6,554 bases of DNA from Chitinivibrionales bacterium (lineage in GTDB: Bacteria; Fibrobacterota; Chitinivibrionia; Chitinivibrionales; FEN-1185). Below the pieces are notes generated by a model. That model was given only the letters and a program-made list of their open reading frames with translations. It did no database searches and had not been told where the DNA came from. The translations under genes were made by a program, and so were the position numbers. The DNA lies in contig JAQUMP010000202.1 in assembly GCA_028718065.1 (NCBI GenBank), positions 1 through 6,554 of the forward strand, in the 5' to 3' direction. Below, piece by piece: positions 1 to 5,621 of this stretch (the stretch's first letter is position 1; the number at the start of each line of letters is the position of its first letter).

Positions 1-414
1 AGCCGTCAGTCAAGCTCCGGCACCTACGAATTTTTCCGCGAACATGTTCTGGCCAAAAAAGATTTTAAGCTCGGCTCGCGCGACATGAACGGGTCCAAGG
101 AGTGCGTTGAACTGGTGGGCAGCACCAAAACGGCCATCGGGTACAGCGGCATGGGCTATGCCACCGCGGCCGTCAAGATGATTAAAGTCGCGGTCAAGGC
201 CGGCGATACGGCCTATCCGCCGACCGTGGCGAACACGCTCAATAAAACCTATCCTCTGGCCCGGTCGCTCCAGGTCTATACCCTGGGGGAACCGGCCGGC
301 GCCGTTAAAAAATATGTGGAGTGGATCATGTCGCCGGCGGGCCAGAAAATCCTGCAGGACAACGGTTATGTGCCCATCGTGTCGGCCGATACGGTCGCGG
401 GTGTAAAGAAGTAA
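1..414 (+). CDS. pstS: PstS phosphate-binding protein, C-terminal part (5' truncated by window edge)
   Basis: This is the periplasmic phosphate-binding protein that delivers phosphate to the PstCA channel. The frame is open from base 1, so the N-terminus and signal peptide lie outside the window; 137 residues are visible. They begin with SRQSSSGTYEFF, the serine-rich phosphate-binding loop plus SGTxxFF typical of PstS/PBP-like proteins. Then come AIGYSGMGYA, YPLARSLQVYT, a GEPAGAVKKYVEWIMSP segment and the end motif GYVPI, all in the order expected for the second lobe. The stop codon at 412-414 shares its last base with the start of pstC (TAATG), which implies translational coupling. An internal ATG at 85 is not a real start, because the conserved loop lies upstream of it. 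Upstream regulatory sites such as a Pho box are not visible here. Family assignment is strong; the exact PstS subtype cannot be judged from this part. Confidence 0.93.
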   Translation, partial: SRQSSSGTYEFFREHVLAKKDFKLGSRDMNGSKECVELVGSTKTAIGYSGMGYATAAVKMIKVAVKAGDTAYPPTVANTLNKTYPLARSLQVYTLGEPAGAVKKYVEWIMSPAGQKILQDNGYVPIVSADTVAGVKK

Positions 415-1349
415 TGGGTAGCGCCGATCTTGTTGGAGCCGATGCGCCCGAGCGGCCCCGGCGTCCCCGCTGGGCCGTGTGGGGCGAACGCGCGCTGGAA
501 ACGATCATTCGCCTGAGCGGGGTGAGTGCGATTATTTTTGTGCTGGCCATCTTTTTCTTTGTGTTCCGCGAGGCCGCTCCGGTGCTGTTTAACGGTCATT
601 TTAACATTCTGCAATTTCTGTTTTCTACCGCCTGGTATCCTACTTCCGAGTCCAACATCCGGTACGGCACCTTCGCGCTCACCCTCGGCAGTTTCAGCGT
701 CACCGCGCTCGCCATGGCGCTGGCCGTGCCCTTTGGGCTCGGCGCGGCAATTTACATATCGGAATTCAGCGGGCCCAAGCAGAAAGAAACCTTAAAAGTC
801 ATCATCGAACTTCTGGCCGCGATCCCCAGCGTGGTGTGGGGTTTTATCGGGCTCACCATCATGAACAAAATCATCGTGGCCGTCACGGGCGCGCCCGTGG
901 GCGTCAACCTGCTCAACGGCGGCATCATCCTGGCACTCATGAGCGTACCTATCATTGTGTCAATCGGCGAAGACGCGCTCAAGGCCGTGCCGGATTCCTA
1001 CCGCGAGGCGGCGCTGGCCATCGGCACGACCAAATGGCAGCTCATTTACCGCGTGCTGTTCCCGGCCGCCAAGAACGGCCTTCTGGCCGCGGTGCTTCTG
1101 GGCGTGGGTCGCGCCGTGGGTGAAACCATGGCGGTGCTCATGGCCACGGGCCATGCCGTGCAGATTCCGCATGGCGTGCTGGATTCGGTGCGCACGCTCA
1201 CGGCCAATATTGCCGCGGAGCTTGGCGAAGCCGCGGCGGGATCGGACCATTACCGCGTTCTGTTTCTTACCGGTGTGTTGCTCTTTTGCATTACCTTCGC
1301 CGTTAACCTTACCGCGGATTTTGTTATCCGGGGCGTGCGGAGGAAATAA
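414..1349 (+). CDS. pstC: PstC, phosphate ABC transporter permease
   Basis: This is one of the two inner-membrane permeases that form the phosphate channel. It has 311 residues, near the usual family length. A basic, proline-rich cytoplasmic N-terminus (about 1-30) precedes a first membrane segment at about 33-52. Further hydrophobic segments lie near 88-113, 128-149, 168-188, 221-245 and 281-303, giving about six in all. IELLAAIPSVVWGFIGL (131-147) is a PstC hallmark. The coupling (EAA) loop runs at about 196-217 (YREAALAIGTTKWQ). RAVGETMAV (233-241) carries the conserved Arg and Glu reported as functionally important in E. coli PstC. The start chosen is the ATG at 414, which overlaps the pstS stop. 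The frame stays open further upstream to an ATG at 321, but that would overlap conserved pstS sequence. It is co-transcribed with pstA and the two pstB genes. Confidence 0.95.
   Translation: MGSADLVGADAPERPRRPRWAVWGERALETIIRLSGVSAIIFVLAIFFFVFREAAPVLFNGHFNILQFLFSTAWYPTSESNIRYGTFALTLGSFSVTALAMALAVPFGLGAAIYISEFSGPKQKETLKVIIELLAAIPSVVWGFIGLTIMNKIIVAVTGAPVGVNLLNGGIILALMSVPIIVSIGEDALKAVPDSYREAALAIGTTKWQLIYRVLFPAAKNGLLAAVLLGVGRAVGETMAVLMATGHAVQIPHGVLDSVRTLTANIAAELGEAAAGSDHYRVLFLTGVLLFCITFAVNLTADFVIRGVRRK
1339..1344 (+). promoter_or_regulatory. Ribosome binding site of pstA
   Basis: GGAGGA lies inside the last codons of pstC, 9 nt before the ATG at 1354. It fixes the pstA start: the same frame is open upstream to 955, but that stretch lies over pstC and reads as an arginine/proline-rich shadow. 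Confidence 0.8.
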
Positions 1350-1353
1350 CCCC

Positions 1354-2265
1354 ATGGCCGACCGCACCGCTATCGCCGCACCCTTTACCCAAACCGCGTT
1401 CGGACGTCGCAAGGAACGGTATCAGAGGATCGCCCAATGGGTTTTTCTGGGCATGGCCCTGGCCATGATAATTCCGCTTGTGTCAATTGTCGCGTTTTTA
1501 ATTTATCGGGCCGCGCCGTCCCTTAACTGGAACTTCCTGGTCGACATTCCGCGCCACGGCATGCGCGACGGCGGCATCTGGCCGGCGCTGGTCGGCACGT
1601 TTTACTTAGTGGGAATCTCGCTGGCCGTGGCCGCGCCCATCGGCGTGCTGGCCGCCATTTACCTTAACGAATACGCCGGGGACAACTGGTTCAACCGGCT
1701 TATCAACCTGGCGGTTATAAATCTGGCGGGCGTGCCGAGCATCGTGCACGCGCTCTTCGGGCTCGGCGCCTTCGTTTACGCGGCGCGCTTCGGGTATTCC
1801 ATTATTTCCGCTTCGCTCACCCTGGCGATCATGACCCTGCCCGTTATAATCGCCAGCACGCGCGAGGCGCTGGCCTCGGTGCCGCAATCGTTTCGCGAGG
1901 CCTGCTGGAACGTAGGCGCTACCCGTTGGCAAACCATTAAGGCCGTGGTGCTGCCCAATTCCATCAGCGGCATTTTAACGGGCGTGATTTTGCAGGTCAG
2001 CCGCGCCGCGGGCGAAACCGCGCCCATCATGTTTACCGGGGCCGTATTTTACAAAGCGGTACAGCGCGGCGATTTCTTCCCGTACCACCTTACCGACCAG
2101 TGCATGGCGCTCTCCATGCATCTGTACACGCTGGCCACCCAGGTGCCGGATGTAAAGGAATCGGTCTCCTACGCCACCGCGGTCGTGCTTCTGGGCGTCG
2201 TGCTTTTGGTGAACGCCGGCGCCATTGCCCTGCGCATCTGGATGCGCAACCGGAAACGGTGGTAA
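1354..2265 (+). CDS. pstA: PstA, phosphate ABC transporter permease
   Basis: This is the second inner-membrane permease, which pairs with PstC. It has 303 residues. A charged N-terminus (about 1-27) leads into a first membrane segment at about 28-50. Further hydrophobic segments lie near 78-103, 118-141, 149-168, 201-230 and 271-294. Family marks include AIYLNEYAG (101-109), the motif INLAGVPSIVHALFGLG (122-138), the cytoplasmic coupling loop SFREACWNVGATRW (179-192) and SRAAGETAPI (216-225), which contains the Arg and Glu conserved in PstA. The ATG at 1354 has a GGAGGA ribosome binding site 9 nt upstream and lies 4 nt after the pstC stop. The PstC and PstA coupling loops differ from each other, so a heterodimeric ATPase pair could dock in a fixed orientation; that is inference. 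Confidence 0.95.
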   Translation: MADRTAIAAPFTQTAFGRRKERYQRIAQWVFLGMALAMIIPLVSIVAFLIYRAAPSLNWNFLVDIPRHGMRDGGIWPALVGTFYLVGISLAVAAPIGVLAAIYLNEYAGDNWFNRLINLAVINLAGVPSIVHALFGLGAFVYAARFGYSIISASLTLAIMTLPVIIASTREALASVPQSFREACWNVGATRWQTIKAVVLPNSISGILTGVILQVSRAAGETAPIMFTGAVFYKAVQRGDFFPYHLTDQCMALSMHLYTLATQVPDVKESVSYATAVVLLGVVLLVNAGAIALRIWMRNRKRW

Positions 2266-2268
2266 GGC

Positions 2269-3030
2269 GTGCCGCTGCCAAGCAAAACCATAGAAATCGA
2301 AGACCTGCGCCTGGCCTACGGCGTCAAGGAAGTCCTGCACGGCATAAGCTTTGATATTTTCCGCCACGAGATTTTCGCCGTAATCGGCCCGGCGCAATCG
2401 GGCAAGACCTCGCTCTTGCGCTGCCTGAACCGGACCATCGACTTTACCCCGAACGCCACGGTGAATGGCTCCATAAAAGTTGACGGACAGGATATCCGTC
2501 GCGGCGATATTTATTCCCTGCGGCGCAAGATCGGCATGGTCGCGCCGCTGCCGGTGGGGCTTCCCATGAGCATTTACGACAACGTTGCCTTTGCGCCGCG
2601 TTGCGCCGGACTTTCCCAAAAAAGCCGCCTGGACGACCTGGTGGAAAAATGTCTGCGCCAGGCGGCGCTGTGGGACGAAGTCAAGGAGCGGCTCCTTAGT
2701 CTGGGCACGGCGCTCTCCGGCGGCCAGCAGCAGCGCCTGACGATCGCGCGCGCGCTCTCGCACCAGCCGGAAATTCTCTGCCTCGACGAATTTTCGATCG
2801 CCATCGACCCGGTCACCACGATGCGCATCGAGGATGTGCTCAAGGAGCTTAAAAAAGAAATCACGATCATCTTGGTCACCAACCTCACGCACCAGGCGCG
2901 GCGCCTGGCGGACCGCACCCTGTTTTTGTGGAACGGTGAAATCGTGGAGCTGGACCGGACCGAAACGGTTTTTTCCAACAACCCCGGCAGCAAAAAAACA
3001 TACGATTATGTCAATGGAACATTCGGATAA
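2269..3030 (+). CDS. pstB: PstB-type ATPase 1, degenerate own ATP site with intact LSGGQ signature
   Basis: This is a cytoplasmic ABC ATPase of the phosphate importer (253 residues, usual PstB length). The GTG start lies 3 nt after the pstA stop with a weak GGTGG upstream (2258-2262), and the N-terminus aligns well with PstB. Walker A is GPAQSGKT (40-47): it fits GxxxxGKT but not the usual GPSGCGKS/T. Where PstB has VFQ, the Q-loop reads VAPLP, putting Pro93 in place of the catalytic and coupling Gln. The signature LSGGQQQR (149-156) is perfect. Walker B LCLDEF keeps Asp173 and Glu174, but DEP is DEF and the D-loop SALD is IAID (177-180). The switch histidine of VTHN is Asn205 (VTNL). The frame is intact and flanking sequence is well conserved (PMSIYDNVAF, LWDEVKERL), so this looks like a maintained protein, not a decaying one. 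It probably acts as a heterodimer with the next gene product. Confidence 0.9.
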   Translation: MPLPSKTIEIEDLRLAYGVKEVLHGISFDIFRHEIFAVIGPAQSGKTSLLRCLNRTIDFTPNATVNGSIKVDGQDIRRGDIYSLRRKIGMVAPLPVGLPMSIYDNVAFAPRCAGLSQKSRLDDLVEKCLRQAALWDEVKERLLSLGTALSGGQQQRLTIARALSHQPEILCLDEFSIAIDPVTTMRIEDVLKELKKEITIILVTNLTHQARRLADRTLFLWNGEIVELDRTETVFSNNPGSKKTYDYVNGTFG

Positions 3031-3036
3031 CCGTCT

Positions 3037-3813
3037 ATGAGCGATACCACACCCAACGGCATCCATACCCGCGGCCTTAACTTATGGTATGGCAAATTCC
3101 TGGCGCTCAAGAACGTGGACGTGGACATTAAGCACGGCCTTATTACCTCGCTCATCGGCCCTTCGGGCTGCGGCAAGACCACGCTCTTGCGCTGCTTTAA
3201 CCGCATCAACGAGCGCTTCAGCTATGTGCGCACCGAGGGCAAAATCGAGATCCTGGGAAAAAATATTTACGACCCCGACGTTTCGCTGCTGGAGCTGCGC
3301 AAATCGGTCGGCATGGTTTTTCAGCGGCCCAATCCGCTGCCGATTTCGGTGTACGAAAATATCGTGTTCGGTCTGCGCGTGCATACGCCGGGCCTGCGCT
3401 TAAAAAAGAGCCTGCTTGACGAAGCGGTAGAGCAGGCCCTCACCGAAGTGCGTTTGTGGAAGGATTTAAAAAACAGGCTTAAAACGCGCGCCACGTCCCT
3501 GCAGCTCGAACAGCAGCAAAAGCTCTGCATCGCGCGCCTGCTGCCGCTTAAACCGCGCATTATCCTGATGGACGAACCGTGCTCGTCTCTTGACGTAGAG
3601 GGAACGCGCGCGATCGAGGAGCTTATGTTCAACTTGCGCGGCAACTATACGATCGTGATTGTTACTCACAACATGGCCCAGGCGCGCCGCGCCAGTGATG
3701 AGTGCATTTTCATGCTGCTCGGCGAAGTAAAAGAACACACCCGCACCGAAGAGCTTTTCCTGAATCCCCAGAACCCCAAGACCGCCGAATATATCGAAGG
3801 CCGCTACGGTTGA
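3037..3813 (+). CDS. pstB: PstB-type ATPase 2, intact Walker/Q/H motifs with degenerate LQLEQ signature
   Basis: This is the second cytoplasmic PstB-family ATPase (258 residues), starting at an ATG 6 nt after the preceding pstB stop. Walker A GPSGCGKTT (41-49), Q-loop VFQRPNPLP (Gln96), Walker B ILMDEPCSSLD (Asp179, Glu180) and H-loop IVTHNMAQA (His211) are all canonical PstB sequence. The exception is the ABC signature: the expected LSGGQQQRLCIAR reads LQLEQQQKLCIAR (from 155), so Ser-Gly-Gly is replaced by Gln-Leu-Glu. That serine and glycine normally contact the gamma phosphate bound by the partner subunit. This protein can therefore supply a full ATP-binding half-site but not a normal signature to its partner. 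PstB1 has the reverse pattern, so an obligate heterodimer with one active site is the natural reading; biochemistry is not shown by the sequence. C-terminal PQNPKTAEYIEGRYG matches the usual PstB ending. Confidence 0.92.
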   Translation: MSDTTPNGIHTRGLNLWYGKFLALKNVDVDIKHGLITSLIGPSGCGKTTLLRCFNRINERFSYVRTEGKIEILGKNIYDPDVSLLELRKSVGMVFQRPNPLPISVYENIVFGLRVHTPGLRLKKSLLDEAVEQALTEVRLWKDLKNRLKTRATSLQLEQQQKLCIARLLPLKPRIILMDEPCSSLDVEGTRAIEELMFNLRGNYTIVIVTHNMAQARRASDECIFMLLGEVKEHTRTEELFLNPQNPKTAEYIEGRYG

Positions 3814-3825
3814 CGGTGATCGCGA

Positions 3826-3848
3826 CCTAACCCACCGGTAGGCCTTTT
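3826..3848 (+). terminator. Weak candidate terminator after the pst operon
   Basis: CCT and ACC (separated by one bulged A) can pair with GGT and AGG around a four-base loop at 3826-3842, followed by CCTTTT ending at 3848. This gives only about six base pairs with a short T run, so it is a marginal intrinsic terminator. Its position just after the last pst gene and before the next gene's own promoter is what makes it plausible. A separate four-pair hairpin with a GTTC loop lies at 3859-3870 without a T run. Confidence 0.3.
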
Positions 3849-3886
3849 ACGCGCAGTTCGGCGTTCGCCGCCAAAGAAAATTAGAG

Positions 3887-3915
3887 TTCAAAAATGGTAG
3901 AATTTATTTTAAAAT
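3887..3915 (+). promoter_or_regulatory. Sigma70-like promoter for the mntA-hepT pair
   Basis: TTCAAA (3887-3892, four of six matches to TTGACA) and TAAAAT (3910-3915, five of six matches to TATAAT) are separated by exactly 17 bases, about 30 bases before the mntA start. The stretch is AT-rich, so chance matches are easier than in the flanks. The remainder of the 131-base gap 3814-3944 holds only the weak hairpins and the mntA ribosome binding site. Confidence 0.5.
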
Positions 3916-3944
3916 AGTGTGGATGAAAGAAAAAGGGGTTTTCC

Positions 3945-4238
3945 ATGAAAAAAATGGATGAAATAACAAAAAAGCTAATATCTTTAAAAGGTGAGTTGCA
4001 CGAACGATTTGCCGTATCCAAAATAGAAGTGTTCGGGTCATATGTTCGCGGAGAGCAACAGGAAAAAAGCGACCTTGATGTGTTAGTTGAATTTGATAGA
4101 ACGATTGATCTTCTGGATTTGGTTGGCTTAGAAATGTTTATCAGCGAACAGTTGGGAATAAAACCCGATGTTGTTCCTAAACGAAGCATAAGATCTGAAT
4201 TGCGTGACATTATTTTAAATGAAGCTATTGCATTATGA
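3945..4238 (+). CDS. mntA: MntA-type minimal nucleotidyltransferase (antitoxin)
   Basis: This is a 97-residue MNT-domain protein. In characterised MntA-HepT systems this partner neutralises the HEPN ribonuclease by adding AMP groups to a tyrosine beside its active site. The hallmark GSX10DXD is exact: Gly31-Ser32, ten residues, then Asp43 and Asp45 (GSYVRG...SDLDVLVEF). A third acidic residue is expected on a following strand and is probably Asp75 in KPDVV. The ATG at 3945 has an AAGGGG ribosome binding site about 6 nt upstream; a second in-frame ATG at 3954 is further from it. The stop overlaps the next start by 4 nt (ATGA), the usual arrangement for the pair. The gene is clearly AT-richer, with more A-rich codons, than the pst genes, which suggests horizontal acquisition. 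The function is inferred from family and pairing. Confidence 0.9.
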   Translation: MKKMDEITKKLISLKGELHERFAVSKIEVFGSYVRGEQQEKSDLDVLVEFDRTIDLLDLVGLEMFISEQLGIKPDVVPKRSIRSELRDIILNEAIAL

Positions 4239-4579
4239 AACGTAAAGTCAAATTGTTTCTAGGCGACATTATTGAAAACATGAAGATGGCGGAGGATTTG
4301 ACTTCTGGGATAGAATACCAATCATTTATTACTGATAAAACGCGACATTATGCCGTACTTCGCTGCATTGAAATAATCGGAGAAGCGGCAAAGCATATCA
4401 GTGAAGAAATCCGGTCGGAAAGCCCGATGATACCCTGGAAGGAAATGGCGGGAATGCGGGACAAGGTAATTCATTTTTACATGGGCATTGACTTTGATGT
4501 AGTTTGGCAGGTGGTAACGGTACGTTATCCGTTGCTGCGCCCCGAAATAGAGGATGTTTTTAGCAAAACGGAAGAATGA
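4235..4579 (+). CDS. hepT: HepT-like HEPN-domain ribonuclease toxin (DUF86)
   Basis: This is a 114-residue, mostly helical HEPN protein of the DUF86/HepT family, the toxin half of the pair with the upstream MNT gene. The catalytic RX4HXY motif is intact: Arg75, His80 and Tyr82 in MRDKVIHFYMG, followed by the typical IDFDVVW. In studied homologues Arg and His form the RNase centre and the Tyr is the residue AMPylated by MntA. Other family features include an N-terminal helix with a conserved Asp (LGDIIENM), then RHYAVLRCIEIIGEAAKHIS (37-56) and IPWKEMAGMRD. Translation is coupled to mntA through a 4-nt overlap. The gene ends only 3 nt before the stop of the convergent oxidoreductase gene, with no clear terminator between. 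All key residues are present, so it appears functional; the RNA target cannot be read from sequence. Confidence 0.9.
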   Translation: MKRKVKLFLGDIIENMKMAEDLTSGIEYQSFITDKTRHYAVLRCIEIIGEAAKHISEEIRSESPMIPWKEMAGMRDKVIHFYMGIDFDVVWQVVTVRYPLLRPEIEDVFSKTEE

Positions 4580-4582
4580 TCT

Positions 4583-5596
4583 TTACTGCCCCTTCCCCCG
4601 CTTTGATTTCTTCTCAAAATCCCAATGCAATCCCATGGAGGTCCGCAGGGCATCCAACGTGCGCGCCTGTCCCAGGCTATCGTCCCAGCTCATGGCCGGA
4701 GCTTGGCGTTTGTCAACATATTCCGCTACGGTCAGGGCCTCGCTGGCATACAGGTTGCGGCCGGTTTTGATCGAGAAGGTTTCGGTTTTGCCCTCGGCGG
4801 TAACGATAATGGTCGCGTTATCGTCCGAAGGAAACCAGGGGGTCGTGACGATAATGTGTCCTTTGCTTCCGTAAATCTGCGCCGCGATGGGAACATGGCA
4901 TTCTATGCCGAAGATGCAGGAGGCCACGATGCCGGAGGGAAATTTGAGAACGGCCGATCCCAATTCGTCAACGCGGCTCCGCGGCCCTATTACCGCGGTT
5001 GCGCTGCATTCAAGGGGTTCCTCCTGCGCGATCAGGCGGCAGAACGAAACGCAGTAACACCCTACGTCCATGAGCCCGCCACCGGCCAAGGGATTGGACA
5101 ACCGGACATCTTCTGTCTTATCACCCATATTAAACGCAAAAGCCGCATGCAGCACCCGCACGTCGCCGATTACGCCGGAATCGATGATCTGCCGCACTTG
5201 TTGCCACTGGGGGTGGCAGCGGTACATAAAGGCCTCTATGAAGAAAACATCATTTTTTTTAACGGCTTTCAGCACGCGTTCCATTTCGGCTGCATTACTC
5301 ACGGCCGGTTTTTCGCAAAGGATATGTTTGCCCGCATTGGCGGCCTTTATGGACCACTCCGCATGCATTGAGTTGGGCAGTCCAATGTAAACGGCGTTTA
5401 CTTCTTTGTCCCTGAGGACTTCCTCGTATGAGCCATAGGCCCGTTCAATCTTGTTTTCCGCGGCAAAGCCGCGCGCCTTTTCCAAACTGCGTGATCCCAC
5501 CGCCAGGGCAGTGGCCGAATCTATGGTTTGTAAACCTTTCACGAACGATTTGGCGATCCTGGCCGCGCCGATGATTCCCCAATTCAAATGCCGCAT
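4583..5596 (-). CDS. Gfo/Idh/MocA family NAD(P)-dependent oxidoreductase
   Basis: This is a 337-residue cytoplasmic dehydrogenase with an N-terminal Rossmann fold (GIIGAARIA, 7-15) and a C-terminal alpha/beta substrate domain. The family motif CEKP is present, with Lys96 as the likely catalytic lysine. EAFMYRCHPQ (121-130) and GGGLMDVGCYC (172-182, Tyr181) are typical of the dimeric dihydrodiol dehydrogenase / NADP-xylose dehydrogenase branch, where Lys and Tyr act in hydride and proton transfer. The substrate is probably a sugar or related polyol, but cannot be assigned. The frame also allows a GTG start at 5605; the ATG at 5596 is preferred because GAGGGA (5606-5611) then lies at a proper 9-nt distance, whereas it would abut the GTG directly. 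It follows the DUF2723 gene on the same strand after about 25 nt, so co-transcription is likely. A link to sugar metabolism for surface glycosylation is only a guess. Confidence 0.9.
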   Translation of the reverse strand: MRHLNWGIIGAARIAKSFVKGLQTIDSATALAVGSRSLEKARGFAAENKIERAYGSYEEVLRDKEVNAVYIGLPNSMHAEWSIKAANAGKHILCEKPAVSNAAEMERVLKAVKKNDVFFIEAFMYRCHPQWQQVRQIIDSGVIGDVRVLHAAFAFNMGDKTEDVRLSNPLAGGGLMDVGCYCVSFCRLIAQEEPLECSATAVIGPRSRVDELGSAVLKFPSGIVASCIFGIECHVPIAAQIYGSKGHIIVTTPWFPSDDNATIIVTAEGKTETFSIKTGRNLYASEALTVAEYVDKRQAPAMSWDDSLGQARTLDALRTSMGLHWDFEKKSKRGKGQ

Positions 5597-5605
5597 ATCA
5601 GACAC

Positions 5606-5611
5606 TCCCTC
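5606..5611 (-). promoter_or_regulatory. Ribosome binding site deciding the oxidoreductase start
   Basis: Read on the minus strand, GAGGGA lies 9 nt before the ATG at 5596 but directly against the alternative GTG at 5605. This spacing favours the ATG. The site sits in the short gap after the upstream DUF2723 gene. Confidence 0.65.
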
Positions 5612-5621
5612 TTTTAAAGTA

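Noticed and set aside
321..413. N-terminal extension of pstC from an ATG at 321
   Set aside because: It would overlap the conserved C-terminus of pstS in another frame. The TAATG junction at 412-416 gives a natural coupled start.
955..1353. N-terminal extension of pstA from an ATG at 955
   Set aside because: The stretch lies over conserved pstC and reads as an Arg/Pro/Cys-rich shadow. A strong GGAGGA site marks the start at 1354.
2269..3030. PstB1 as a pseudogene
   Set aside because: The frame is intact at full family length, non-catalytic conserved segments and LSGGQ are kept, and the lost motifs match those of the partner. This fits specialisation better than decay.
1975..3066. Long minus-strand open frame (363 codons) across the pstA end and pstB1
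   Set aside because: It lies antisense to clearly conserved pstA and pstB1, has no recognisable family motifs, and is rich in Arg, Gly, Ala, His and Asp as expected of a GC-rich shadow frame.
3948..3954. Run of seven A at the start of mntA as a possible slippage or phase-variation site
   Set aside because: The run is short and lies in an A-rich Lys-Lys-Met start region. A second in-frame ATG follows at once, and no frameshifted product is suggested.
4570..4596. GGAAG/CTTCC inverted repeat at the convergent gene ends as a bidirectional terminator
   Set aside because: Only five pairs around a 17-base loop and no T run on either side, which is too weak to call.
4625..5371. Plus-strand open frame (248 codons) opposite the oxidoreductase gene
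   Set aside because: It is antisense to a well-conserved Gfo/Idh/MocA gene, its translation shows no domain motif, and no ribosome binding site is evident.
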